A DNA stretch of 64,000 bases from SAR202 cluster bacterium (lineage in GTDB: Bacteria > Chloroflexota > Dehalococcoidia > Lucifugimonadales > UBA2962): positions 1 through 64,000 of the forward strand of contig JAKUTS010000003.1 of the NCBI GenBank assembly GCA_022447925.1. Reading direction: 5' to 3'. The position numbers were made by a program, and so were the translations under genes. Shown piece by piece: positions 8,799 through 18,598 of the stretch; the first letter of the stretch is position 1, and every line of letters starts with the position of its first letter. The notes below the pieces were generated by a model, which saw nothing but the letters and a program-made list of their open reading frames with translations, made no database searches and had not been told where the DNA came from.

Positions 8799-9699
8799 CA
8801 GCTGTCTCCTCTGCAGCTAATTTTTGAGTGGCGGTAATTGGTAAAACATAGATGTCATAACTAGTACTTTTACACAGATCAATTTCTAATGCAGCTGTAT
8901 GAGCACTAACTTGAAAATCTGGTATAAAAACCTTTACTCCGTCTATCTCATTCAAAACTGTTAAGCTAAATTGTAACAAGTGTTTCAGAATATTATAGTT
9001 ATATTCTGGATTAGCCATCAAAGTAACAATTTGAGTTCGCTTTGATCGATAGGTTTTTAGGTGTGCTTTGATATCAAGATTTTCTACTATTGTATATTCA
9101 TGAGCAATATTTTTATATTGCCCATTTAAATCTTGCCAGTCTGATAGAGTAGGGCATAATAAGGATCTAACTTCTAGCGGTGTGGTTTGGTTATAGAGTC
9201 TATATATGGCTAGGTCATCATTGTCAGATTTTTTTTTAACTTCGACCTCAATTTGATCTAACGTTATTGGTTTGCCTTCAAATAAAGACTCTGTATGTGA
9301 ACGCTTAAAACCAGATTTTTTTAAAAGTTCATCCAAATCGTCATTTTTTTTAATTCTTACAATAATTCTATTAGCTCCGACTTGTGACAACTCCATAGCC
9401 ATCAAGGCAACAAGTGAAGGTAGAGTTTCTATCGGTTTAGTAGCAACCGCGAGTCGAGTTAGCAACCAATTCCTGTTACTTACTATTGGATTTGCGGTTA
9501 TCAGTGATAGGTATTTTGTGTTGATGAATGACCTAGGGTTTTTTGTGCCAATAATCTTATTAATGGAATCAATTAATAATGATAATGGAGATATATTGGA
9601 ATCATCACTAATTGTTGGTGTGCAAGCAAAATTAAAACCAACTCGATTGTATGAAAGTAGGTACTGCAGCAAGTCGGTAAGTTCGAGCATTTTTTGCAT
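8782..9699 (-). CDS. Unknown protein with GNAT-like central segment
   Basis: 305 residues that I do not recognise as a named family. The segment LDELLKKSGFKRSHTESLFEG near residues 128-148 looks like the C-terminal strand-turn of a GNAT acetyltransferase, and the rest could be a second, diverged GNAT domain, but no clear acetyl-CoA loop is seen. There is no signal peptide, membrane helix or metal motif. It lies between pdxT (9 bases upstream) and the R3H ATPase (17-base overlap), so it is an operon member whose product probably works with the ATPase or is simply co-expressed. Being a real gene is well supported by length, overlap and context. Confidence 0.75.
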   Translation of the reverse strand: MQKMLELTDLLQYLLSYNRVGFNFACTPTISDDSNISPLSLLIDSINKIIGTKNPRSFINTKYLSLITANPIVSNRNWLLTRLAVATKPIETLPSLVALMAMELSQVGANRIIVRIKKNDDLDELLKKSGFKRSHTESLFEGKPITLDQIEVEVKKKSDNDDLAIYRLYNQTTPLEVRSLLCPTLSDWQDLNGQYKNIAHEYTIVENLDIKAHLKTYRSKRTQIVTLMANPEYNYNILKHLLQFSLTVLNEIDGVKVFIPDFQVSAHTAALEIDLCKSTSYDIYVLPITATQKLAAEETAVGFVT

Positions 9700-9708
9700 T
9701 GCTAATAC

Positions 9709-10290
9709 TTATGTCGAATCTTCAATCATTTTTGCAAACAGCAAATGCATTCTAGAGTCACTGGTTAATTCAGGGTGAAAAGCAGTTGCCAAAAGATTTT
9801 TTTGGCGTACCGCAACTGCATTTCCATTATCTAGCTTAGACAGCACTTCCACTTGCTTGCCAACTTTGGTAACTATTGGAGCTCTTATAAATACCGCTCT
9901 GAAAGGCCCATCGTCAATGCCAGATACACTTATATCAGCTTCGAAGCTGTCTACTTGTCTACCAAAAGCATTACGAGTTACTACTATATCCATTAGTTGC
10001 AGAGGATCGGGTCTTTTATCTGTTAATTCAGATGCCATTACGATCATGCCGGCGCATGTTCCCCAAATAGGGAACCCTTTACTAGATTTAGCCTTTAATG
10101 AATCCCGAAATTTATATATGTCAATTAATTGAACTATAGTCGTGCTTTCACCGCCTGGAATTATCAAGCCATCGACAGATTCAAGTTCTTCGGGAAGTCG
10201 TATCTCAACAGACTCCAACCCTACTCTTTCTAGGGCGTGAGAGTGTTCTATAAAGTCACCTTGAACAGCAAGTACTCCTACTCGAACCAT
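9709..10290 (-). CDS. pdxT: PLP synthase glutaminase subunit
   Basis: Class I glutamine amidotransferase that hydrolyses glutamine and passes ammonia to PdxS for pyridoxal 5-phosphate synthesis. 193 residues, normal length. Family motifs are GVLAVQGDF at the N-terminus, PGGEST, the nucleophile-cysteine elbow GTCAGM, and a C-terminal FHPEL with the catalytic His-Glu. It follows pdxS by 29 bases on the same strand, the standard order for the DXP-independent vitamin B6 route. The start is ATG 10290. Confidence 0.97.
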   Translation of the reverse strand: MVRVGVLAVQGDFIEHSHALERVGLESVEIRLPEELESVDGLIIPGGESTTIVQLIDIYKFRDSLKAKSSKGFPIWGTCAGMIVMASELTDKRPDPLQLMDIVVTRNAFGRQVDSFEADISVSGIDDGPFRAVFIRAPIVTKVGKQVEVLSKLDNGNAVAVRQKNLLATAFHPELTSDSRMHLLFAKMIEDST

Positions 10291-10319
10291 ATTAGTATCT
10301 TGTTGCCTTGTTTATATTG

Positions 10320-11237
10320 CTACCATCCTCGAGTAGCAAGTTGCTCTTCAACAGGCATAGTTCTGACATCCAATCCTCTCATGGCGTCTCCTAATCCAGT
10401 TGACACTTCAGCAATTATGTCTGGGTCTTCATAGTGTGTTGTTGCTTTCACGATAGCATTAGCCATTAGTTGGGGATTATTTGATTTAAAAATACCGGAC
10501 CCAACGAAAACCCCTTCCACGCCAATCTGCATCATCAGTGCGGCGTCTGAGGGCGTTGCTATTCCTCCAGCTGCAAAATTTACGACTGGTAATTTACCGG
10601 TTTCATGGATTTCAGCAACTAGTTCATATGGAGCCTGCAAATCTCTGGCTGTGGCCATCAATTCGGTACTGTCCATATGCTGTATTCTTTTGATTTCCCC
10701 AAGAACTGATCTGGCATGTCTAACAGCTTCAACCACGTTACCTGTACCAGCTTCTCCTTTGGTTCTTATCATTGCTGCTCCTTCACCGATCCTTCGCAAT
10801 GCTTCACCCAGGTTGCGACATCCACAGACAAACGGCACCTTGAAATCATGTTTGTTTATATGGTTGTTTTCGTCGGCAGGCGTTAGGACCTCCGATTCAT
10901 CAACATAGTCTACCCCTAATGCTTCTAATGTTTGGGCTTCAACGAAATGACCTATTCTGGCTTTCGCCATAACTGGAATCGTTACTGCATCAATAATCCC
11001 TTTTATCATAGTGGGATCCGACATACGAGCTACTCCTCCAGCAGTCCTAATGTCTGAGGGTACTCTTTCTAAAGCCATTACCGCACAAGCACCCGCATCC
11101 TCAGCAATTTTTGCTTGATCAGGTGTCACTACATCCATAATGACTCCACCCTTGAGCATTTGAGCTAGCCCAGATTTAACCCGCCATGTAGCGGTTTCTG
11201 TAGCATCTTGCTTTTTTGATTTCGTTTCAGTTGCCAT
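10320..11237 (-). CDS. pdxS: PLP synthase lyase subunit
   Basis: Forms pyridoxal 5-phosphate from ribose 5-phosphate, glyceraldehyde 3-phosphate and ammonia from PdxT, as a dodecameric TIM barrel. 305 residues. Motifs include [30 protein letters not shown], the lysine in VMAKARIGH and [12 protein letters not shown] with the second active-site lysine. The first 20 or so residues are a polar extension. A strong AGGAG ribosome-binding site lies just before ATG 11237. The gap gene, which handles the substrate glyceraldehyde 3-phosphate, is next upstream, 125 bases away. Confidence 0.98.
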   Translation of the reverse strand: MATETKSKKQDATETATWRVKSGLAQMLKGGVIMDVVTPDQAKIAEDAGACAVMALERVPSDIRTAGGVARMSDPTMIKGIIDAVTIPVMAKARIGHFVEAQTLEALGVDYVDESEVLTPADENNHINKHDFKVPFVCGCRNLGEALRRIGEGAAMIRTKGEAGTGNVVEAVRHARSVLGEIKRIQHMDSTELMATARDLQAPYELVAEIHETGKLPVVNFAAGGIATPSDAALMMQIGVEGVFVGSGIFKSNNPQLMANAIVKATTHYEDPDIIAEVSTGLGDAMRGLDVRTMPVEEQLATRGW

Positions 11238-11362
11238 ATTGTTCTCCTCTTGCTATACACATATTAATAACAGAACATAAAAATATTTTAAGTACTTAGC
11301 AGGCTATTATAAACATTGTTATTATTTATAAGCAATTTTACTTAGCTGTTTAGGTTTTTATG

Positions 11363-12376
11363 TTAAAAACCAAGTTTAGCAATATAGTTTGCTAAGTCCG
11401 ATGTTCTGCAGCTGTATCCCCACTCATTATCATACCATCCCACGACCTTTACTAGGCTTCCATCCATTGACATTGTCGATGGACCATCGATTATTGTGCT
11501 GTGGGTATTTTGTTTAAAGTCACTGCTTACTAATGGTTCATCGGTATATTCCAAAATTCCTTTAAGATTTGATTCGGCTGATTTTTTATACGCGTTATTT
11601 ATGTCATCTACTGAAGCAGATTTATTTAGAACTACGGTGAAATCGGTTACTGATACAGTGGATGTTGGTACCCTGTAAGCCATTCCATGTATTTTGCCAT
11701 TCAGATGTGGCAGCACCAACCCAACAGCTTTAGCAGCACCAGTTGAGGTAGGTATAATGTTCATAGCAGCAGCACGAGCCCTTCGTAAATCCGAAGCAAC
11801 CTGATCTAAGACTTTTTGATCATTAGTATAAGAGTGTATAGTACTCATCAAGCCATGGTTTATGCCGAATTCATCGTCAAGGATTTTAGCCATAGGGGCG
11901 ATACAATTTGTTGTACAGGAAGCGTTTGATAAAACATTATGTTTATCCGGCTGGTATTGATTTTCGTTGACACCCATCACCATAGTAATGTCTTCGCCTT
12001 TAGCTGGGGCTGATATTATTACCTTTTTTGCTCCGCCCTTTAGATGCCCGGAAGCTTTATCACCACTAGTGAAGAATCCGGTTGATTCGATAACTATATC
12101 AACTCCAAGTTTTCCCCAAGGTAAATTGCTTGGGTCTCGCTCAGCGAGAACCGAAATGGGATATCCTCCAACAATTATAGAATTCTCAGTAAACTCGACG
12201 GTTTCCGGAGACACTCCATAGTTAGTGTCATATTTAAACATGTGAGCATTTGTTTTTGTATCAGTCAGATCATTAATTGCCACCACCTCAAGGGTGTTTG
12301 GGTGACGTTCTCTTATGGCTCTTAATACTTGTCTTCCTATTCGTCCGAAACCGTTTATTCCTATTTTTGTGGGCAT
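11363..12376 (-). CDS. gap: Glyceraldehyde-3-phosphate dehydrogenase
   Basis: Oxidises glyceraldehyde 3-phosphate to 1,3-bisphosphoglycerate with NAD in glycolysis. 337 residues. The Rossmann motif INGFGRIGR is at the N-terminus, the nucleophile is in SNASCTTNC, and the substrate loop in STGAAKAVG. The C-terminal WYDNEWGYS is intact. A GGGAG ribosome-binding site precedes ATG 12376. It lies 69 bases downstream of eno, so two lower-glycolysis genes are side by side without pgk or tpi between them. Confidence 0.98.
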   Translation of the reverse strand: MPTKIGINGFGRIGRQVLRAIRERHPNTLEVVAINDLTDTKTNAHMFKYDTNYGVSPETVEFTENSIIVGGYPISVLAERDPSNLPWGKLGVDIVIESTGFFTSGDKASGHLKGGAKKVIISAPAKGEDITMVMGVNENQYQPDKHNVLSNASCTTNCIAPMAKILDDEFGINHGLMSTIHSYTNDQKVLDQVASDLRRARAAAMNIIPTSTGAAKAVGLVLPHLNGKIHGMAYRVPTSTVSVTDFTVVLNKSASVDDINNAYKKSAESNLKGILEYTDEPLVSSDFKQNTHSTIIDGPSTMSMDGSLVKVVGWYDNEWGYSCRTSDLANYIAKLGF

Positions 12377-12445
12377 TCGCTTGTTTTATTCTCCCTATTA
12401 TCTAAATTTTATTTTTGACTTTACCATAACTCATATCTAATGCGT

Positions 12446-13783
12446 TCAATTGTCGAAAAAATGTTGGTATGCAGAGTTTCCAGCAAAAGATACTTTTTCA
12501 GAAAGCTCAGCTTCAATGTTCAATAATCGATTGTATTTCGCCGTACGTTCGCTTCTAGCTGGCGCTCCCGCTTTTATTTGCCTGGTTCCGGTTCCAATTG
12601 CCAGGTCAGCAATCATAGTGTCTTCGGTCTCAGCAGATCTATGGCTAATAATCGCGCTCCACCCAGCATCTCTTGTTGTTGATATGGCGTCCAGAGTTTC
12701 CGTAAGTGTGCCAATTTGATTTGGTTTGATGAGTACAGCGTTACTAGCATTTGAAACGATACCGTTTTTTATAATAGATGTATTGGTGGCATATAGGTCA
12801 TCGCCGACAATTTGTACTTTGTTTCCTAATTTAGATGTCATGTTCTGCCAGCCGTCCCAGTCTGTTTCGGACATTCCATCTTCAATGCTAATTAATGGAT
12901 ATTGTCCTACCCAATTATCGTATACTTCAATTAGTTTTTCTGAATTTAGAATTGTATCCACACTAGTTAAATCATAGTGATAGTCGGTATTTGCGGGCGC
13001 AGAAGATGTTTGGAGTTCGGTCGCCGCAACATCAATTGCAATATGGCAATGCTTTCCTGGCTCGTAACCAGCTTCCTCAATTGCGTTAAGGATCCATTCT
13101 AAAGCCTGGCGGTTATTTTTTAGACTAGGAGCAAAACCGCCTTCATCCCCCACAATGGTAGTTTTACCTCTTTGTTGAAGGATTCGCTTTAAATTATGAT
13201 ATATTTCAGCCCCAGCTCTTAGTGACTCTTCATAAGTGTTGAATCCACTAGGAATGACCATAAATTCTTGAAAATCTGTAGATTCGTATGCATGTTTTCC
13301 ACCATTAATAATATTAAACATTGGAACCGGAATAATATAGTCTTCATTAGCCTTTGATCCGCTGTACTGGTCGCCTATGTATGAATATAAGCTCTGTTTC
13401 ATACTAATTGCCGATGCTCTTGCAAAAGCAATAGAAACTGGAAGTATTGAGTTTGCACCTAATCTGCTTTTATCTGATGTGCCATCTATGTCAATCATAG
13501 TTTGATCTAATTCTCTTTGGTCCTTATATAAGTTACCAACTAATTGTTCCCTTATTTCTGATTGAATATTTTGTACAGCTTTTAGGACTCCATAACCTCC
13601 ATATCGTTTTTCATCTCCATCTCTGAGTTCAAGCGCTTCGCGTGAGCCAGTACTAGCACCAGATGGTATTGATGCTCTACCCAAAGAGCCGTCCAGCAGT
13701 TGTACATCAGCTTCCACTGTCGGATTCCCTCTTGAGTCTAGGATTTCTCGGGCAGTTATATTTTTGATCTTAGGTTTATTCAA
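12446..13783 (-). CDS. eno: Enolase
   Basis: Converts 2-phosphoglycerate to phosphoenolpyruvate; a magnesium-dependent cytosolic enzyme. 445 residues, slightly long. Signature regions are AREILDSRGNPTVE, DFQEFMVIPSG (catalytic Glu), ISIEDGMSETDW, VGDDLYATN (metal Asp) and the SHRSAETED loop. The lysine region reads LIKPNQIGT, a proline where many enolases have valine; all metal and catalytic residues I can place are kept. It follows the LOG-like gene by 10 bases and precedes gap. Confidence 0.97.
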   Translation of the reverse strand: MNKPKIKNITAREILDSRGNPTVEADVQLLDGSLGRASIPSGASTGSREALELRDGDEKRYGGYGVLKAVQNIQSEIREQLVGNLYKDQRELDQTMIDIDGTSDKSRLGANSILPVSIAFARASAISMKQSLYSYIGDQYSGSKANEDYIIPVPMFNIINGGKHAYESTDFQEFMVIPSGFNTYEESLRAGAEIYHNLKRILQQRGKTTIVGDEGGFAPSLKNNRQALEWILNAIEEAGYEPGKHCHIAIDVAATELQTSSAPANTDYHYDLTSVDTILNSEKLIEVYDNWVGQYPLISIEDGMSETDWDGWQNMTSKLGNKVQIVGDDLYATNTSIIKNGIVSNASNAVLIKPNQIGTLTETLDAISTTRDAGWSAIISHRSAETEDTMIADLAIGTGTRQIKAGAPARSERTAKYNRLLNIEAELSEKVSFAGNSAYQHFFDN

Positions 13784-13793
13784 TTTGTTTATC

Positions 13794-14288
13794 TTACTTT
13801 ATAGATTGATTTAACTTATCTCTTTTTACAGCTGCCTGAATTGCTAAATTGACTGCCTCCGATGGCGACTGGGTCACGGTGAATAATTCATTATCTAGGT
13901 TTTCTTGATCAAAATTCCATGTTCTCAATCCAATCACCGGAATATTGTCTCCCAATGCATGCCCGATTTCAGATAATGTTCCATAAGCCCCGCCGACCGC
14001 AATTACTGATAATCCAGTTTTCACAACTATCACATTTCTTGCATACCCTATACCCGTGCAAATTGGTATATCTACAAATTCGTTAGCAGATAGCGGATCA
14101 TTTCCTGGCAGTATACCAATAGTTACACCGCCCGCTTGTTTTGCTCCTTTACACACTGCTGTCATTACACCGCCCAAGCCTCCACATACAATCATAACTC
14201 CATTTTGAGCCAATTCGTATCCGACTTTAGTTGCAAGTTTTACAAGTTCTTGATTTGCTTCTGATGAGCCAATAACTGCAATAATCAT
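13794..14288 (-). CDS. TIGR00725/LOG-like Rossmann protein
   Basis: 164 residues of the lysine-decarboxylase-like (LOG) superfamily, closest in layout to the TIGR00725 group. It shows the nucleotide or phosphoribosyl binding pattern CGGLGGVMTAVCKGA near 39-53 and the signature GGAYGTLSEIG near 105-115. LOG proteins cleave nucleoside 5-monophosphates to free bases, as in cytokinin activation, but the TIGR00725 subgroup has no established substrate. It is cytosolic and just upstream of eno (10 bases), so probably co-transcribed with glycolytic genes. Confidence 0.82.
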   Translation of the reverse strand: MIIAVIGSSEANQELVKLATKVGYELAQNGVMIVCGGLGGVMTAVCKGAKQAGGVTIGILPGNDPLSANEFVDIPICTGIGYARNVIVVKTGLSVIAVGGAYGTLSEIGHALGDNIPVIGLRTWNFDQENLDNELFTVTQSPSEAVNLAIQAAVKRDKLNQSIK

Positions 14289-14357
14289 TTAATTCTTTAT
14301 AATATATTCGACTGTTAAAGGTCTCATGTCTACCAGTTTAATAAGGTATGTGTTCAG

Positions 14358-15212
14358 ATGTCTGGCAATTTTAGGAAAACAGTTTTCATTACTGGAGCTT
14401 CATCCGGTATTGGAAAAATAGCGTCGTTATATCTTTGTGAGAAAGGTTATAAAGTTATTGGCTCTAGTAGAAAACTAGGTCGATTGGAAGCGCTGGCTAC
14501 AGAAGCTAATAAAACACGGGAACGTTTCTTCCCTATAGAACTCGACATAAATTTAAAAAATGGAGAGCCAGGATGTATAGAAGAAGTTTTACCAACTTTG
14601 ATAGATCAGCATAATTCAATTGATGTTTTAGTTAACAATGCAGGTTATGGTTTATGGGGCCCTCTAGAAAGCATTTCAGTTTCTGAAATGGAAGATCAGT
14701 TCAAAACTAACGTGTTTGCTCCATTTAGATTGTCTAAACTTTTAATTTCTAATATGCGCGAAAGAGGTTATGGGAGAATAATTAATATCAGCTCAGTAGC
14801 CGGTTGGGTAGCGACACCATTCAATGGGGCGTATGCGTCCTCTAAGTTTGCTTTAGAGGCACAAACAGAAGCTCTTAGAATGGAATTATGGCCATTTGGA
14901 GTGACTGTTTCTTCAATTCAGCCGGGCCTTTTTGATACTGATTTCCAAAGTAACATGGTTCAAGGAATGGATGCTGAATCAGAAGAATTGCCTTATAAAA
15001 ATTTAATAAATCGTTATCGTCGTAAGCACAAAAAATGGCGAAAAGTAATACATGACCCTATCAGAATTGCCAAGCTGATTGAACGGATTATTGAGTCTGA
15101 CAGGCCGCGCTTGAGATACCCAATTGGTTTTGAGGCTAGGGCAGGCATATTAGGATCGAAAATCTTTCCAGAACGGATTTATCAGTGGATGATAAGTCGT
15201 ACTTCAATGTAG
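14358..15212 (+). CDS. Short-chain dehydrogenase/reductase
   Basis: 284 residues of the classical SDR family, NAD(P)-dependent. Cofactor motif TGASSGIGK at about 11-19, NNAGYG near 94-99, catalytic Ser in NISSVAGW and YASSKFALE with the Tyr-x3-Lys pair. The C-terminal 60 residues (basic stretch RYRRKHKKWRKV, then RLRYPIGFEA) are typical of SDRs annotated as acting on lipids or sterol-like substrates, but the substrate cannot be assigned. It is a single plus-strand gene between two long minus-strand runs, divergent from the LOG gene and convergent with recO (11 bases apart). Confidence 0.9.
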   Translation: MSGNFRKTVFITGASSGIGKIASLYLCEKGYKVIGSSRKLGRLEALATEANKTRERFFPIELDINLKNGEPGCIEEVLPTLIDQHNSIDVLVNNAGYGLWGPLESISVSEMEDQFKTNVFAPFRLSKLLISNMRERGYGRIINISSVAGWVATPFNGAYASSKFALEAQTEALRMELWPFGVTVSSIQPGLFDTDFQSNMVQGMDAESEELPYKNLINRYRRKHKKWRKVIHDPIRIAKLIERIIESDRPRLRYPIGFEARAGILGSKIFPERIYQWMISRTSM

Positions 15213-15223
15213 AAGTCTCATAA

Positions 15224-15985
15224 TTAATCAATTCCTTTAAAAAATGAGCTCGATCTAAGTTTTCGGTCTATATGATGATTGATATGCAAGTTAAGAATTT
15301 CATTCACCTCTGATATCACCGATTCAGGTATCGTGAATTGCTCTAAACTTTTTATGTCAGCGTTTTCTATATATCTGAGAACTTTTATTGAATTAACGGA
15401 TAAATTTATAAAAGAACCAATTTGTTTATTTGTACAATTTGGGCAAATAGTCCCCCCAGATGTTGCACTATATAGGTGGTCTTGTTGTGTGAGTTCATCT
15501 CTACATTCGACACATGCTTTATACTCAGGAGCTAGACCAGAAATGAAAAGTAAGTTTAGTTGGTAATACGCCAATAGTTTTTCAGCATTATCTTCCTCGG
15601 TTACATTCAGTCTGCTGATTGTCTGGTCAAGCAGGTCATAAATCATTTCATTGCCTGGTCCTTCTGTTGAAAGGTTTAGGGCTAGTTCAGTAATATTTAG
15701 CGCACAGGACAAAATATTTAGGCTATTATTTATTTTAATCGGGGTTTTTAGTATCTCAACTTCGGTTATTACATCCGTATTTTTCCCTATAGCAAGAGAA
15801 ACTCGAACATTATAAAAAAGCTCTAAGTGCCCAGTAAGTTTACTGGTGGAACGACGCACACCTCTTGCGAAACCTTGGACTTGACCGAGATCTCTAGACA
15901 AAAAAGTTATAAACCGGTCTGATTCACCATAGTTGCGGTATTTAAGTACGATAGCTGTAGTTGTGTAAATGCGTGGTTTGGCCAT
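15224..15985 (-). CDS. recO: DNA repair protein RecO
   Basis: Mediator of RecFOR recombination: loads RecA on SSB-coated gaps and anneals strands, working with RecR. 253 residues. The N-terminal OB-fold begins TTTAIVLKYRNYGESDRF; the C-terminal zinc finger has Cys at about 158, 161, 181 and 184. It follows recR by 23 bases, so the two partners are encoded together downstream of dnaX. Confidence 0.95.
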   Translation of the reverse strand: MAKPRIYTTTAIVLKYRNYGESDRFITFLSRDLGQVQGFARGVRRSTSKLTGHLELFYNVRVSLAIGKNTDVITEVEILKTPIKINNSLNILSCALNITELALNLSTEGPGNEMIYDLLDQTISRLNVTEEDNAEKLLAYYQLNLLFISGLAPEYKACVECRDELTQQDHLYSATSGGTICPNCTNKQIGSFINLSVNSIKVLRYIENADIKSLEQFTIPESVISEVNEILNLHINHHIDRKLRSSSFFKGID

Positions 15986-16008
15986 TTAGCCGCCTTAAAA
16001 TCAACTTA

Positions 16009-16617
16009 CTAAAACGGTTGTCTGCCTTCCATTGCTCTTGATAAAGTAATCTCATCCGCATACTCTAAATCTCCACCGACTGGTAAGCCTCTAGCAGGCC
16101 TAGTAATCTTCACCGAAAAAGGTTCAAGTAGTCTTTGGATGTACAGAGCAGTCGCTTCTCCTTCAACGTTAGGGTTAGTTGCTATGATTATCTCTTCTAC
16201 TTCAAGCAATTTCATTCTTTTGAGCAAATCATCAATGCGCAAATCATCTGGTCCAATATCATTCATTGGCGATATGGCTCCATGCAACACATGATACGTC
16301 CCTGTATAAGATCTGGTTTTTTCCAGTGCCCGAACATCTAGTGGTTCTTCAACTACACATATCCTAGTCTTATCTCTGGTGGTGTCGGCACATATTTGGC
16401 ATGGATTATTCTCGGTGATATCGAAACATTCAGAGCAAAAGTCTATTTTTTCCTTAACTGCATTGATTGATTCAGCAAGTTTTATAGCATCGTCTTTTGG
16501 CACTCTCACTAGATAATAAGCCAGTCGTTGAGCCGTTTTAGGCCCTATCCCTGGTAGCTTGTGTAATTCTGTAACTAGCCTTTCAATAGGACCGTTATTT
16601 ATATGGTTTGAATTCAA
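16009..16617 (-). CDS. recR: Recombination protein RecR
   Basis: Ring-forming clamp that binds RecO or RecF at DNA gaps. 202 residues, normal length. Helix-hairpin-helix near the N-terminus (LHKLPGIGPKTAQRLAYYL), four-cysteine zinc finger (CSEC...CQIC), then a Toprim domain (ICVVEEPLDV, ATNPNVEGEAT) and Walker-B-like C-terminus. It lies 5 bases after the ybaB stop in the conserved dnaX-ybaB-recR order. Confidence 0.98.
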   Translation of the reverse strand: MNSNHINNGPIERLVTELHKLPGIGPKTAQRLAYYLVRVPKDDAIKLAESINAVKEKIDFCSECFDITENNPCQICADTTRDKTRICVVEEPLDVRALEKTRSYTGTYHVLHGAISPMNDIGPDDLRIDDLLKRMKLLEVEEIIIATNPNVEGEATALYIQRLLEPFSVKITRPARGLPVGGDLEYADEITLSRAMEGRQPF

Positions 16618-16622
16618 AGTTA

Positions 16623-16925
16623 TTAAGTAATACCTGGAATGTTTAGGCCGCCAGTGACCGCACCCATTCTTGTAGAAGCCATTTCTTGTGCTTTATCCAA
16701 GGCTTCGTTTATAGCCGCTGTTACTAGGTCTTGTAACAATTCAACATCTTCGGAAATGACCTCTGGGTCTATCATTATAGAGTCCAGGCGCATTTTACCC
16801 GTGACCGTAGCTTTAACTGCTCCGCCTCCAGAAGATCCCTCAACCTTTGCCGACTCAAGCTCAGCTTGTATGGTCATCATTTGTTTTTGTAGTTGTTGTG
16901 CTTGTTGTAAAAACTTTTTGTTCAA
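16623..16925 (-). CDS. ybaB: YbaB/EbfC nucleoid-associated protein
   Basis: 100-residue DNA-binding dimer of the YbaB/EbfC family, usually found between dnaX and recR as here. The sequence has the N-terminal helix rich in Gln (QQAQQLQKQM), the VEGSSGGGAVKATVTG hairpin and the helix around residues 60-90. The start overlaps the dnaX stop by 4 bases, implying translational coupling. The precise role in repair or nucleoid structure is not settled for the family. Confidence 0.95.
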   Translation of the reverse strand: MNKKFLQQAQQLQKQMMTIQAELESAKVEGSSGGGAVKATVTGKMRLDSIMIDPEVISEDVELLQDLVTAAINEALDKAQEMASTRMGAVTGGLNIPGIT

Positions 16926-18598
16926 TTATCTAATTCCCTTTTGGTGCTTTGTTCAATAATCTGAGCCCCCATCGACTGAGCTGCTCGGATTAGTGGGCTG
17001 CTTAAATCATTATTTATTTTATCTTTTCCGGCATTAACATTATCGTTTTCCAGAATCAATTCATACCGCTTGCCCATGATTTTCTCAAATGAATCACTCA
17101 ATACCTTACGGCTTTCAGGGATTGTCAATTCATGTTCCATTCTCTCTCGATGTGAAGGGTGAGAAAATCCTAGAATAATAGAATTATCTTTGAGTTTTTG
17201 ACTAGTGCAGGTGACCAGTAGTGCCTTCAGGTTGAATTTTTGCCCTTTGGTATATCTTAGTGATTCCAAAATAGCCTGCCACCCATTTTCAAGCTTTTCA
17301 TTAGTTTGATTCTTGTTCGGTGAAGCAGAGTTTGTGGTTTCTGGTGTTTTTATTTGATCAGTGTTTACGGGGCTTGACTCACTAACAGTTTTAGGTGGGA
17401 TTGGTTTTGTTAAATTCTCTTTATCTTTTTTCTCTTCAATTTTTTGTTCCTGTCTTTTTCGTTGTACAGGCCCATCATCAGTATTTTGTGACGTATTAGG
17501 CTCATCTAGAGTACTTATATTTTGAATTAATTCCGTTCCAGTTTCCACAATGGCTAACTCAAGGCTAAGAGGGTTGGATGAATCTGGCTTTAGATCAGGA
17601 TTAGTTAATATTTTCAGACAATTTAAGATGGAATCAAGTTCGAAGTTTTGTGATATAGATTCAATTTTCTGATACACGTCCTCACTAAAACTTGAATCCA
17701 ATTTTATATTTGATTTAATCAAAAGGATTGCTCGAAGGTATTTAATTAAGCCCATATGAACATATCGTAAATCAGTCCCAGAATTAGCTGCAGCGTTGAC
17801 AGTTTCTAATGCTTTAGTAATGTTTTTCTCTAGAAGGAATTTGGTTAAGTCTATGTTGATTGTTTCATCGCCAATATCCATCAGATTTCTAACCTTCGCT
17901 TGAGATATTGGGGGATCATCTGAAACAACTGATTGTTCTAATATGTTTATAGCATCTCGCAAAGCCCCACTGGAGAGGTTGGATATTAAGGTTATAGCGT
18001 CAGCTTCAACATCGAATTCCTCAACTTTGCATATTTCCGTCAACCTATCAAAAATTACCTCAGTAGTAATTCTTGCGAAATCATAGCGTTGGCATCTTGA
18101 AAGAATAGTAGGAGGAATCTTGTGAGATTCTGTGGTTGCAAGTATGAATATCACTTTGTCTGGTGGCTCCTCTAGCGTTTTAAGGAGTGCATTAAATGCT
18201 TGATCAGTTAACATGTGGGCTTCATCTATGATATAAACCTTATGGCTCGCTTCGTTAGGTGCATAACGAGCCTTTTCTCTAAGATCTCGTATGTCATCTA
18301 TACCTCTGTTGCTTGCTGCATCTATTTCGATTAAATCTAATGCAAAACCTTCATCAATTGAACTGCAAATTCTGCATGAATTATTCGTGTTACAAGAATC
18401 CTTAGTTTCGCAATTAATAGATTTTGCTAGTATTCGAGCGGTACTCGTTTTACCTGTTCCTCTCGGCCCACAAAATAAATATGCATGAGCTAATCTGTCG
18501 CTTTGTACCGCCCGACTCAAAGTTTGAACGACATGAGGTTGACCGACAATATCGGCAAATTGTTTTGGTCGCCATTTTCGGTATAGAACTTCAGTCAT
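16922..18598 (-). CDS. dnaX: DNA polymerase III subunit tau/gamma
   Basis: Clamp-loader ATPase that opens the sliding clamp and organises the replisome. 558 residues. P-loop GPRGTGKTS at 44-52, a four-Cys zinc module at 63, 69, 75 and 78, Walker B YIIDEAHML and sensor-1 ILATTES. A polar linker rich in Lys, Glu, Pro and Ser (about 370-440) joins a C-terminal domain that would be tau-specific. No convincing slippery heptamer for a gamma form is in frame. It overlaps ybeY and ybaB by 4 bases on each side. Confidence 0.97.
   Translation of the reverse strand: MTEVLYRKWRPKQFADIVGQPHVVQTLSRAVQSDRLAHAYLFCGPRGTGKTSTARILAKSINCETKDSCNTNNSCRICSSIDEGFALDLIEIDAASNRGIDDIRDLREKARYAPNEASHKVYIIDEAHMLTDQAFNALLKTLEEPPDKVIFILATTESHKIPPTILSRCQRYDFARITTEVIFDRLTEICKVEEFDVEADAITLISNLSSGALRDAINILEQSVVSDDPPISQAKVRNLMDIGDETINIDLTKFLLEKNITKALETVNAAANSGTDLRYVHMGLIKYLRAILLIKSNIKLDSSFSEDVYQKIESISQNFELDSILNCLKILTNPDLKPDSSNPLSLELAIVETGTELIQNISTLDEPNTSQNTDDGPVQRKRQEQKIEEKKDKENLTKPIPPKTVSESSPVNTDQIKTPETTNSASPNKNQTNEKLENGWQAILESLRYTKGQKFNLKALLVTCTSQKLKDNSIILGFSHPSHRERMEHELTIPESRKVLSDSFEKIMGKRYELILENDNVNAGKDKINNDLSSPLIRAAQSMGAQIIEQSTKRELDN

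Noticed and set aside
17400-17470. Possible dnaX slippery site for a gamma-form frameshift
   Set aside because: Runs of six A occur in the linker, but the codon phase does not give an A AAA AAG heptamer in the zero frame and no stimulatory hairpin is evident.
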